From JABSSA01 sp039975755 (GTDB lineage: Bacteria > Pseudomonadota > Alphaproteobacteria > Rhodobacterales > Rhodobacteraceae): a stretch of 64,000 bases of DNA. The stretch is from assembly GCA_039975755.1 (NCBI GenBank), contig JBDWGM010000004.1, positions 1-64,000 of the forward strand, in the 5' to 3' direction. The notes under the pieces are model-generated. The model worked only from the letters and a program-made list of their open reading frames with translations, had not been told where the DNA came from and made no database searches. The position numbers and the translations under genes were made by a program. Every line of letters starts with the position of its first letter. The stretch's first letter is position 1. This document shows, piece by piece, positions 35,862 through 44,600 of this stretch.

Positions 35862-36878
35862 TTAACGGATTGCCAGCCCATTTGTATCAAATATGTGAAG
35901 AAGGTCGTTTGGAATGTTCAGGCCAACAATATCGTTTGGGGTCAAGGTCGTCGTTCCGCTGACACGCACCGTAATTTGACCAGCCTTGCCACAGTTAAGG
36001 ATAACGAAGGTATCTGCCCCCAAATATTCCAACACATCTACCGTTCCGTCGATCAAACCTGCCCCAGGATCGACCAATTCGATATGTTCAGGGCGCATGC
36101 CAACGGATGTTGCATCCTCATGCAGCGCAGCACCTTTCAGTGACTTGACTGGAACAACATTCATCCTCGGCGATCCAATGAACTGAGCCACAAAAAGGTT
36201 TGACGGCTTTTCATAAAGCTCCCGAGGTGTCCCAACTTGGGCGATCCGGCCAAATTCAAGCACGACAATGCGGTCGGCCAAAGTCATTGCTTCAACCTGA
36301 TCATGCGTCACGTAGATCATCGTCGATTTAAGTGTCTGGTGAAGCTTGGCAATTTCATAACGCATCTCAACCCGCAGGGCGGCGTCGAGGTTTGACAGTG
36401 GTTCATCAAACAGGAACGCAGTTGGGTCCCGCACAATGGAACGGCCAATGGCTACGCGTTGGCGCTGGCCACCGGACAAATCCTTGGGGCGACGATCCAT
36501 GTAATCGTCCAGCTTCAGAACACGAGCAGCCTCGTTCACCTTTGCATCAACATCAGCCTTGGCCAGTCCAGCGGATTTCAGAGGAAAGCCTACGTTATCG
36601 CGCACGGTCATATGTGGATAAAGAGCGTAAGATTGAAACACCATCGCCAGCCCGCGTTTGTTAGGCGGCTCGGCAGTCGCATCCCGATCGCCTATCATGA
36701 TTTGCCCACGAGACGTTTCTTCGAGCCCAGCGATCATTCTCAAAAGTGTGGATTTCCCACAACCGGACGGGCCAACGAAAATGACGAATTCGCCTTCTTC
36801 GATCTCAAGATCGACACCCTTGATGACTTGAGTATCGCCAAACCATTTCTCTACCGCACTTAGTTTGATCGATGACAT
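35862..36878 (-). CDS. Carbohydrate ABC transporter ATP-binding protein, UgpC/MsmK/AglK type
   Basis: A 338-residue ATPase with Walker A GPSGCGKS, signature LSGGQRQR, Walker B AFLFDEPLSNLD and IYVTHDQVEAM. A C-terminal regulatory domain follows residue about 240, including TSVGMRPEHIELVDPG. It is the last gene of the LacI-SBP-permease-permease-GH63-ATPase series and should power that CUT1 importer. Its start ATG overlaps the hydrolase stop (TGATG). Confidence 0.87.
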   Translation of the reverse strand: MSSIKLSAVEKWFGDTQVIKGVDLEIEEGEFVIFVGPSGCGKSTLLRMIAGLEETSRGQIMIGDRDATAEPPNKRGLAMVFQSYALYPHMTVRDNVGFPLKSAGLAKADVDAKVNEAARVLKLDDYMDRRPKDLSGGQRQRVAIGRSIVRDPTAFLFDEPLSNLDAALRVEMRYEIAKLHQTLKSTMIYVTHDQVEAMTLADRIVVLEFGRIAQVGTPRELYEKPSNLFVAQFIGSPRMNVVPVKSLKGAALHEDATSVGMRPEHIELVDPGAGLIDGTVDVLEYLGADTFVILNCGKAGQITVRVSGTTTLTPNDIVGLNIPNDLLHIFDTNGLAIR

Positions 36879-38131
36879 CAAGCAGCCCCTCGCCGATTTT
36901 CGCGATTGTCCCGCGCCCAGCCCAGCCAGACTGCAGCGGTCCAAGTAAAGGTCTCTCCACCCGCAGGTGTTCCATTAAGAGGATCATAATATTCGGCAAA
37001 TCCGTTCATCTCCATGAGGCGTGCAGTATCACCGCGGATACGGGCAGCCAAATCGTCGACGCCTTGTTCCTCCATCCCGGAGCCCACAAGGTAATTCATG
37101 ATCGGCCAGGTCGGGCCCCGCCAATAACGCAGTGGCTCGAAGCCGTCACCATGGGGGTCGAAACTGGCCAAGCCATAGATTGCAGCATCCAACATGCGCG
37201 CAATCGCAGGCCGTGCACGATCATCATTGATGCCCGCATACCAGCACAAGGCCGAGGCGTTTGAGAGTACACCGTTGAATGTGCCCGCATGCACGTCGCG
37301 GCTATCATAGCCAGCAATCGCAGGGTTCCAGAGCGTTTCCGCCCCAGCCTCGAGGGTTACAATCCAGCTCTCAATCTCGGTGACGTCTTCACCAAAACGC
37401 CGACCCATCGCGGCCATGTCCCGCTGTGCCCGCAGCAAAGCGAATGTCATCGTCGGATCAGCAACGCGAAACGGATTGATATCGCGCAATTCGTCTTGGT
37501 CCCAATTCACTGAGACGCCAAGCTGCACCAGCTTGAGGTATCGATCATAGTCGTATTTGGTGGGTCGCATGGACGGGTCAACGTGACTGGTATCGCGGCG
37601 GGTGTAATCGCCCACATCGTCCGCATTGATGGCCCTCATCGCGCCATCCCAATCAGGCGCATTATCGCGCCCGGCCTCCCATGGATGCGTCACACAGACC
37701 GCGCCTTGATCCAGACGCCATTCCATAAACCACCGATGCCACGCATGCAGCTTGGGCCACATGGCACGGGCGCGCGGTTCACCTGTTGGATCCATTGCCA
37801 ACATCTTGGCCATAAAGCTTGCGGCCACCGGGGGCTGACTGATGCCAGAGGATGCGACGGGACCTCGGCCTTGCCAAACATCGGGGCCAGGAAAATAGCC
37901 GGAATCAACCCGGTGGAACAGAATATGCGGCACCATGCCATCATCCCATTGCCCGGACAAAAGCGTTTCCAGTTCGGTCCAGCCACGGTCCGGGTCAAAG
38001 GTCGTGAATCCCCAGGCCGCAAAGGCGCTGTCCCAATTCCACTGGTAGGGATAAAGCCCGCGCGTCGGCAGCGTATAGCCGCCCTTGTCATTCATCCGCA
38101 GGATATCGCGGGCCTGTTCGTCTAACGTCAT
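36878..38131 (-). CDS. GH63/MGH1-like glycoside hydrolase (glucosylglycerate or mannosylglycerate hydrolase candidate)
   Basis: A 417-residue cytoplasmic (alpha/alpha)6-type hydrolase without a signal peptide. PYQWNWDSAFAAWGF and HPWEAGRDNAPDWD are the paired motifs of the GH63 mannosylglycerate/glucosylglycerate hydrolase group, where the acid residues catalyse. EPLRYWRGPTWPIMNYLV and EYYDPLNGTPAGGETFTWTA are the conserved C-terminal motifs. The length fits that group and is much shorter than eukaryotic GH63. It lies where alpha-glucosidase aglA sits in agl operons, so it probably splits an imported glycoside. Specificity is inferred. Confidence 0.75.
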   Translation of the reverse strand: MTLDEQARDILRMNDKGGYTLPTRGLYPYQWNWDSAFAAWGFTTFDPDRGWTELETLLSGQWDDGMVPHILFHRVDSGYFPGPDVWQGRGPVASSGISQPPVAASFMAKMLAMDPTGEPRARAMWPKLHAWHRWFMEWRLDQGAVCVTHPWEAGRDNAPDWDGAMRAINADDVGDYTRRDTSHVDPSMRPTKYDYDRYLKLVQLGVSVNWDQDELRDINPFRVADPTMTFALLRAQRDMAAMGRRFGEDVTEIESWIVTLEAGAETLWNPAIAGYDSRDVHAGTFNGVLSNASALCWYAGINDDRARPAIARMLDAAIYGLASFDPHGDGFEPLRYWRGPTWPIMNYLVGSGMEEQGVDDLAARIRGDTARLMEMNGFAEYYDPLNGTPAGGETFTWTAAVWLGWARDNRENRRGAA

Positions 38132-38132
38132 A

Positions 38133-39350
38133 TCATCCCTTAACTGACCCGGCGGTCAGCCCTTTCGTCATAAAGCGTTCGAGACCAAGGAACAGCGCCA
38201 TGATCGGCACAGTCGCGATCACCGATCCGGCCATCAAATGCTGGCGTGGAATTTCTGAAGAATTGAGCGAGGCAATCCCCCGCGTGAGCGTGAATTTCGA
38301 CGGATCATCCAACAGCATGAAAGCCAGCAGGAATTCGTTCCAAGCGATCATAAAGACATACAACGACACCGACGCCAGTGCAGGCAGCGACAGGGGCAAC
38401 GTGATTTTCCAGATCACAGCAAGACGGCTGAGCCCATCCATGAGGCCCGCCTCCTCTACCTCGGAGGGCAACCCCCGGAAGTATCCTTGCAACATGTACA
38501 GCGCAACGGGGATGGTTGTGACCGGATAGATCATCACGATCCCAACGAATGTGTTGCGCAAACCAGTGGCAGAAAAGGCAATGTAGATCGGCAGAGCCAG
38601 CACGATCATCGGCACCATATAGATCAGCAAGATCGAACGCGAAAACACCGCCCGCCCCCGAAACCGCAACCTAGCCACCGCATAGGCCCCTGGGATCGCA
38701 AAAGCCAGAGTGATGAAAACAGTGATCACGGAAATAAAGAACGAGTTGAAAAGGTAGGTGCCAAAGTTGAACTGAGTAAACAGCTCGTCATAAGAGCGGA
38801 ACAGTTCGGCCCCTTTGCTTAGGTCTATTGAGAAATCGAGAGGGTTCTGCATCAGCTCTGACTGGTTCTTAAAGCTGGTCATGACCATGACGTAGAACGG
38901 GATCAGCACGATGGCGGAAAAGAAGATATATCCAAAGCCCGTCAAAAAGCGGATCACTGCACTTTCAAATTCATAGCGCGTCAAAGACCCGATTGGCGTG
39001 TCGTGAAGAATTTTACGCATGGACCAGACGAAAATCACGCCCAGCACAATCGCGGCAAACACGGCCGCGACCAGGCTTGTGTCACCACGCTGGATCGGCC
39101 CGTAAGGCGTCAATGTGATGCCAATCAAGGCCAGCATCACGCCCCAATGGGCCCCCTTTTTTCGCGGCCCGGTCATCTCGGCGGCTCCCATCGAGGCAAC
39201 AGCGCCCCAAAGCAAGCTAAGCCAAATAGAGGGGCGGAACGGATCGCCCGTCGCAAAGGACATTCCGACGCTGATCGTGATCGCCAGAACCGCCATCCAA
39301 AGCGCTCCCAAAAGCGGCCCCGTGACATAGCCAAACCGCAGCATGCTCAT
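38133..39350 (-). CDS. Carbohydrate ABC transporter permease, MalG type with N-terminal membrane extension
   Basis: The 405-residue protein is longer than the usual 280 of MalG permeases. The first 115 residues add about four hydrophobic helices, for example LLGALWMAVLAITISVGM and AAVFAAIVLGVIFVW. The canonical core follows, with IPFYVMVMTSFKNQSE and the EAA loop EVEEAGLMDGLSRLAVIWKI. A one-base gap separates it from the hydrolase gene, and a four-base overlap (ATGA) from the other permease. The extension may be a family trait of agl-like systems. Confidence 0.85.
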   Translation of the reverse strand: MSMLRFGYVTGPLLGALWMAVLAITISVGMSFATGDPFRPSIWLSLLWGAVASMGAAEMTGPRKKGAHWGVMLALIGITLTPYGPIQRGDTSLVAAVFAAIVLGVIFVWSMRKILHDTPIGSLTRYEFESAVIRFLTGFGYIFFSAIVLIPFYVMVMTSFKNQSELMQNPLDFSIDLSKGAELFRSYDELFTQFNFGTYLFNSFFISVITVFITLAFAIPGAYAVARLRFRGRAVFSRSILLIYMVPMIVLALPIYIAFSATGLRNTFVGIVMIYPVTTIPVALYMLQGYFRGLPSEVEEAGLMDGLSRLAVIWKITLPLSLPALASVSLYVFMIAWNEFLLAFMLLDDPSKFTLTRGIASLNSSEIPRQHLMAGSVIATVPIMALFLGLERFMTKGLTAGSVKG

Positions 39351-40606
39351 AACCCTTCCTCTCGCGAGATATATTTGAGGAAGAAGATCGAGAAGGTGAG
39401 CAAACAGCCAAATATCACAACGGCAACCGCGGCCCCTGCCCCAATGTTGGAAATCGCAAAGGCCTGCTCGTAAACATTTACGGTGAGCGTCCGCGTCCCC
39501 GCATTCCCGCCGGTTAGCAGGAAAATGTCGTCGAATTTGTTGAAGGTCCAGATAAAGCGGAGCAGGAACAAAACGCTAAGGATGCCCAAAAGCTGCGGCA
39601 CGCTAAGGTACCAAAACTGCTGAAAAGGCGAGGCTCCGTCCATGTCTGCGGCCTCGTACATATCGCTATCGATGCTTTGCATACGAGCCAGAATGAATAG
39701 GAACGACAGCGGGAAATAGCGCCAGATTTCAAAGATCGTGACCATGATCAGGGCCAGGGGTCGCTCTCCGAAAAAGTTGATGGCTTGTGGCGTCACCCCC
39801 ATCTGGATCAGCAGCGCATTGGCCGATCCTGAAAATGGGTCGAATAGGATCAACCATGCGAATGCGACGGCAATAACCGGGGCGACATATGGGAACAGAT
39901 AAAGGCCGCGCAGGATGCCTTGGCCCTTAAACGATTTATTCAACAACAAGGCCGCAAAGAGCCCCACCAACAATGCCCCGATGGTACCAAAGACAGTGTA
40001 GAACAAGGTGACCCAAAGCACCTCAAAGAACTCATCCCCGTTGAAGATGCGTTTAAAGTTATCCAACGTGAAGGTGCTGTTGGTCAGGATGTTGGATGAT
40101 GTCCCCGTCGTGGCGGCGAGACTGTCTTGGGGCCGCAATCCGTTATCCAAGTAGGCCTGTTCGACAATCACTGGAATGGTCAGCGTCTCGCGTGTGCCCG
40201 GTTCCCAATCACCCAGATCACAAGTCAGGGTACGGCCGTCCACTGTACAGCGCGGATCAAGGTCTTGCACATTCAGGCCTTCGGGAATGACGTCCGAGAA
40301 TGTGACACCGGCGATAGGTTCGTCTTGTGAAGAGTTACGAAGACGGTAACGGATGGTTGCCTCATCCCCGACTGCATCATAATCGCCACGAATATCTTCA
40401 CGCAGGACGACTTCCGGCGCGCGCAAATCGCCCAGCTCTACCGGTTTGAACGAGATCCAAAAGATCGCCAGTAATGGCAAAAGCACCACCAGCGCCACAG
40501 CAGTGATCGTTGGGAACAGCAATCCCCATGCCAAACGCGCTTCGCGTACGCCAAGTGGTCCGGTACCGGTCGGAGGGCCGAGATCTGCCATCGTGCTGTC
40601 TTTCAT
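39347..40606 (-). CDS. Carbohydrate ABC transporter permease, MalF type with periplasmic DUF11-like insert
   Basis: A 419-residue permease. Between the first helix (residues about 28-52) and the next is an insert of about 110 residues, roughly 60-170. It reads RYRLRNSSQDEPIAGVTFSD, then VIPEGLNVQDLDPRC, TCDLGDWEPGTRETLTI, closely following the DUF11 (conserved repeat) pattern, with two cysteines that could form a disulfide. The core has the EAA loop YEAADMDGASPFQQFWYLSV. The insert should lie in the periplasm and could help dock the binding protein. Start could be 15 bases downstream (MADL). Confidence 0.83.
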   Translation of the reverse strand: MKDSTMADLGPPTGTGPLGVREARLAWGLLFPTITAVALVVLLPLLAIFWISFKPVELGDLRAPEVVLREDIRGDYDAVGDEATIRYRLRNSSQDEPIAGVTFSDVIPEGLNVQDLDPRCTVDGRTLTCDLGDWEPGTRETLTIPVIVEQAYLDNGLRPQDSLAATTGTSSNILTNSTFTLDNFKRIFNGDEFFEVLWVTLFYTVFGTIGALLVGLFAALLLNKSFKGQGILRGLYLFPYVAPVIAVAFAWLILFDPFSGSANALLIQMGVTPQAINFFGERPLALIMVTIFEIWRYFPLSFLFILARMQSIDSDMYEAADMDGASPFQQFWYLSVPQLLGILSVLFLLRFIWTFNKFDDIFLLTGGNAGTRTLTVNVYEQAFAISNIGAGAAVAVVIFGCLLTFSIFFLKYISREEGL

Positions 40607-40660
40607 CAGGAAAGCTGTGGGCGGTTGGGCACCCCCTGCAAGGGATGCCTATTTCAGGTG

Positions 40661-42013
40661 TTACTGTACAGCCGCGATCGCTGCATTCAGTTCAGTGACA
40701 GTCGCTGCCGCGTCACGTTCACCATCGATGAACTCACGGACCAAACGGTTGATAACCTGGCTGTTGATGATGGCAGAAGCTGCGGAAAGCTGACCTTCTT
40801 CGACACCCCAACGTTGGGCCACATCCAGACCGCCAACGATCTCTTCGATCATGGCGTTGTCATAAAGGTCACCCAACGGGGCCTTGCGATCGACACCGAC
40901 GTCAAGCGTTGCCCAAAGATCAGCGTACTCGGTTGCGTTGTTGGCTGTACCACGGCGGACTGGGAACTTGCCTTCTGGTGCGATTGCCAGCGTCGAACCA
41001 TAGCCGTCAGACATTGAGTACTGCACGAACTCCATCGCCGCATCCGTAGACGCATCGGATGTAATACCAAAGTAACGGACATCACCCCATGCCGCACCAT
41101 CAGGGTTCGACGGGCCGGAAAAGTTTGTCACAATACCTGTGGCCGCAGCCAGATCGCGTGTGGTTGGATCATCGTTGATGGTGGGCGGAGCGCTGTCGCG
41201 CAGACCTGCCAATTCGTCGAGGATGAAGGGCGACCAGATGATCATCGCCGCATTACCGCTAAAATACAGTGTGCGCGATTGATCCCAGAACAGATCACCC
41301 GGAGGCGAGGCTTCGGCGATAGCCTTGTAGAACTCAAGCACTTCGATGGTGGCAGCTTGGTCAAGGTCCTGAACACCGGCCGGGCCTACGGGCGACACTC
41401 CATTGGCAAGGAAAACATGCTCTAACACTTGGCTCATGAAGTTTTCGTCGATCTTGGTCGCTGCGACAAAGCCATACATCTCAGGCGGGTTGTGCAGCGC
41501 TTCAACCGCGGCCAGCACGTTTGCGTATGAATTCGGCGGCTCTAGGCCCTTCTCTTTGAACAGATCAGCGCGGTAGACCAACATCTGCGTCCAACCATCG
41601 ACCGGTACAGAAGCAAAGCCGCCGTCAACCGAGGCCATGTTCAACGCACCCGGTGCGAATGTATCAGCGCCCAGTGCCTCAACCACATCAGATGCCGCGT
41701 CTGTGTCCAAAATGCCAGCTTCTGCCCATGGGGCCGCATATTGCAGCGTGTGATAGATCACGTCTGGCAGATCGCCAGCAGCAAATGCAGCGGTCGCGCG
41801 TGTACCAAGATCGTTCTCAGAGACTGGGATCACCTCAACATTGTGACCGGTGGCCGCAGCAAAATCCGCAGCCATCGCTTCTTGCCGGGCCAAACGTTCT
41901 GGTTGCTCTTCTGTTGTCCAAAAACGCAGATCTTCTGCGGCAAGGGCTGTTGCCGATAAGGCAATCGCCATGGCTACGCCCGAGCGTAGAATTGTTTTTC
42001 CTGTGATAGTCAT
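40661..42013 (-). CDS. Carbohydrate ABC transporter substrate-binding protein (CUT1)
   Basis: A 450-residue periplasmic protein with a signal peptide cleaved after ALAA. The pattern LRFWTTEEQPERLARQEA, AAFAAGDLPDVIYH and FSGNAAMIIWSPF is that of family 1 sugar-binding proteins. It is 38 bases after the LacI gene on the same strand, and precedes the MalF-type permease. In agl-type loci this is AglE; the ligand may be a glucosyl- or mannosyl-glycerate given the hydrolase. Confidence 0.84.
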   Translation of the reverse strand: MTITGKTILRSGVAMAIALSATALAAEDLRFWTTEEQPERLARQEAMAADFAAATGHNVEVIPVSENDLGTRATAAFAAGDLPDVIYHTLQYAAPWAEAGILDTDAASDVVEALGADTFAPGALNMASVDGGFASVPVDGWTQMLVYRADLFKEKGLEPPNSYANVLAAVEALHNPPEMYGFVAATKIDENFMSQVLEHVFLANGVSPVGPAGVQDLDQAATIEVLEFYKAIAEASPPGDLFWDQSRTLYFSGNAAMIIWSPFILDELAGLRDSAPPTINDDPTTRDLAAATGIVTNFSGPSNPDGAAWGDVRYFGITSDASTDAAMEFVQYSMSDGYGSTLAIAPEGKFPVRRGTANNATEYADLWATLDVGVDRKAPLGDLYDNAMIEEIVGGLDVAQRWGVEEGQLSAASAIINSQVINRLVREFIDGERDAAATVTELNAAIAAVQ

Positions 42014-42051
42014 CGTCTATCCTCCCTGAAAGACTGGTGGTTGTTTGGTTG

Positions 42052-43116
42052 TTATGGATGTGGGCAAGCCCCGGTTGATCCGCGATTTACGAAAACCGCC
42101 GGGACGGTTTTGCGTAGGGTGTCGAGGGCCTCGCCTCGAATGCGTTTGACTAACAGCGTCGCAAGCTCAACGCCTGCATTGCGGCTATCAACGACAAATG
42201 TGGTCAATGGCGGCTGCGCGTGGGCACCTTCGCGAATGCCATCATACCCCACGACAGAAATATCGCGCCCTATGATCAGTTCACGCGCTGCAGCCGCACG
42301 GTAAACCCCCAAGGCAACGTGATCCACTGCACAGACAATCGCCGTCGGTGGTTGCGCAAGATCAAGAAGCGCACCTGCGGCTTGTTCGCCGTTCTCCAAT
42401 GTGACCGCATTCTCAGAAATAAGCTTGGGATCAATGGGCAGATTGGCGTCAGCCATACCAGCATGAAACCCCTCGCTCCGCAATTTGGCGTAGGAATAGA
42501 TCGTACCGCCATTGATAAATGCAATTCTCTTGTGACCTAGTCTGGCCAAATGCTGTACTGAATCTCGCATGGCGTCCTCACCTCGGATATCGAACCAGCA
42601 ACATCCATCGGGATCAGTCTGACGGCCATAAAGGACAAAGGGCACGCCTGCGTCGCGCAGCACTTTGACCCTTGGGTCTTCAATCATCGCACGCGGCAAA
42701 ACAAAACCATCCGCCTTGCGGTCCCGCGAGAGCGTGCGGAATGTTTCAATCAGATGCGTATCGTTATCCGCTGATGCAACGGTCAGTGTATAACCCTGCG
42801 CGGTTGATCCTTCTGACAGGCCAGCCAGAAATTCCGCCAAGAACGGACGTTGGGCATCGTGGTCCCCAAGCTGCAACACAAAGCCAAGAGACCGCGTGCG
42901 GCCCGTTTTTATGGCCTGGGCTTGACTGAGCGGTTGATAGTTCATCCGTTCAGCCATCCGCACTACTCTTAACCGAGTGGCTTCGGAGATATCAGCATAG
43001 TTGTTGAGCGCGCGGGATACAGTTGACTTGGTCAGATCAAGGGCAGTCGCAACATCACTTATCGTAACGCGTGAGCGATTTGGTCCTCCCGGTGAAGTCG
43101 ACGCATTTCGTGTCAT
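42052..43116 (-). CDS. LacI-family transcriptional regulator
   Basis: A 354-residue repressor. The N-terminal helix-turn-helix is VTISDVATALDLTKSTVSRA, with the hinge YQPLSQAQAIKTG, and a periplasmic-binding-protein-like effector domain follows. It is the first gene of the GH63/CUT1 operon. A perfect palindrome of LacI type lies 31 bases upstream of its start, so it is expected to repress its own operon and respond to the imported sugar or a breakdown product. Confidence 0.88.
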   Translation of the reverse strand: MTRNASTSPGGPNRSRVTISDVATALDLTKSTVSRALNNYADISEATRLRVVRMAERMNYQPLSQAQAIKTGRTRSLGFVLQLGDHDAQRPFLAEFLAGLSEGSTAQGYTLTVASADNDTHLIETFRTLSRDRKADGFVLPRAMIEDPRVKVLRDAGVPFVLYGRQTDPDGCCWFDIRGEDAMRDSVQHLARLGHKRIAFINGGTIYSYAKLRSEGFHAGMADANLPIDPKLISENAVTLENGEQAAGALLDLAQPPTAIVCAVDHVALGVYRAAAARELIIGRDISVVGYDGIREGAHAQPPLTTFVVDSRNAGVELATLLVKRIRGEALDTLRKTVPAVFVNRGSTGACPHP

Positions 43117-43146
43117 TCTCTCTCCCCTTGCGACTCACATTGAATT

Positions 43147-43162
43147 CCGAAACCGGTTTCGG
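43147..43162. promoter_or_regulatory. LacI-type operator upstream of the GH63/CUT1 operon
   Basis: CCGAAACCGGTTTCGG is a perfect 16-base palindrome with the central CG that LacI-family hinge helices recognise. Its position 31 bases before the lacI-type start codon suits repression of the entire minus-strand operon. Confidence 0.75.
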
Positions 43163-43398
43163 CAATAGCATCTTTACAGGTCTTTTTCGGACCCCAGATA
43201 CCTAAATCTTCGCAGTGATATTCGTCAGACATCTCTAATGATCGTCAATGCAACAGCCTTGTTCCAAGGCGCGCCATGCAAAAGGTGCATATCGCCTTTG
43301 ACCCTGATGAGCTTGTTCAAATGTTATGTTTTTGATACTGAAAATTCAGATCAGGGAGGTCCTGATCTCGAAAATAGTCGTAGCGGAGGTCGCACGAG

Positions 43399-44505
43399 AT
43401 GAGCAAGATGCACACATTGGCTGTATTTATCGGCCGTTTCCAACCCTTCCACGTCGGACATATGGATGTTGTCAACAGCGCTTTGGCGCAGGCTGACAGC
43501 TTGTTGATTTTGGTGGGCAGTTCTTATCGTCCCCGCAGTTGGAAAAACCCATTCACCTACAACGAACGCACTGCTTTCATTCGTGGTGCGACACAAGACG
43601 TGGCGAAGCCAATCGCGACTTTGCCGCTCGTGGATACATTGTACAATGACCGCGCGTGGACAACCAATGTGCGTACAGCAGTGACGCTACACATGCGAAA
43701 AGCCGAATTGGATCCAAACCAAACTGATATCCTGTTGGTCGGTTTGGAAAAGGACAAGTCGTCCCAGTATCTGAATTGGTTCCCGTCTTGGGCGTTAAAG
43801 TCTGTGCCACCATCACTGCACGACAGCGATGTGATCAGCGCCACAGATTTTCGCGAAGGCCTGTTCTTTGGGACTGAAGATGGAGTTGCGGGTTTGGCAA
43901 ATCGGTTTGGTCAAGATCAAGTCGCCCAAGTGCAAAACTGGATGGCAGGAATGCCTGACGCCGTTGATACCATCCGTAATGAGGGCGCGTTTGTGCGCGA
44001 TTATCAAGACAGGATTGATGCGGCGGAAAAGGTCTATGGTTACCCGATCCCGATTAACACGGCTGATGCGATTGTCGTACAGTCCGGTCATATCTTGATG
44101 GTTGAACGCAAAATGGAACCTGGCAAAGGTCTGTGGGCACTACCTGGTGGTCACATCGATCCAGACGAGACGGCAGAAGAAGCTTGTGTACGCGAACTTT
44201 ACGAAGAAGCTGGCCTTGATATGCCCAAAGGTGCGATGCGCGGGCGACTGCGAGCGCGGCGCGTGTTTGATCACCCTGAACGGTCTGAACGGGGTTGGGT
44301 CCGCACCGAAGCCTTCGTGTTCGAATTGCAGGACAGAAAGACGCTAGAGAAATTAAAAGCTGGTGATGACGCCGCCAACGCACGGTGGGTGCCCATCACT
44401 GAGATCACGCCAGATACGATTTTCGAGGATCACTTTGATATCATCCAAGCCCTCGTCCCTGATGTGCCCTTTGCCTATTCGTCCATTTTGATGGCGCAAA
44501 GCTAA
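43399..44505 (+). CDS. nadM: Bifunctional NMN adenylyltransferase/Nudix hydrolase
   Basis: The 368-residue protein has a nucleotidyltransferase domain (residues 1-180), with FIGRFQPFHVGHMDVV carrying the HxGH-type motif of NadM, then a Nudix domain whose box reads GHIDPDETAEEACV, RELYEEAGL. It makes NAD from NMN and may cleave ADP-ribose. The same fusion is known in cyanobacteria and proteobacteria. GGAGG lies about 10 bases before the ATG. It precedes NadV, so the two form a nicotinamide salvage route. Confidence 0.9.
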   Translation: MSKMHTLAVFIGRFQPFHVGHMDVVNSALAQADSLLILVGSSYRPRSWKNPFTYNERTAFIRGATQDVAKPIATLPLVDTLYNDRAWTTNVRTAVTLHMRKAELDPNQTDILLVGLEKDKSSQYLNWFPSWALKSVPPSLHDSDVISATDFREGLFFGTEDGVAGLANRFGQDQVAQVQNWMAGMPDAVDTIRNEGAFVRDYQDRIDAAEKVYGYPIPINTADAIVVQSGHILMVERKMEPGKGLWALPGGHIDPDETAEEACVRELYEEAGLDMPKGAMRGRLRARRVFDHPERSERGWVRTEAFVFELQDRKTLEKLKAGDDAANARWVPITEITPDTIFEDHFDIIQALVPDVPFAYSSILMAQS

Positions 44506-44600
44506 GGCCCATTGCCCGCAAAGAGCATATCTTTGCACACCCAAATCTGCGGGAGGTCCGCAGGTTTCATATCCGTCCAAATCCGAGGAGGAACAGGACA

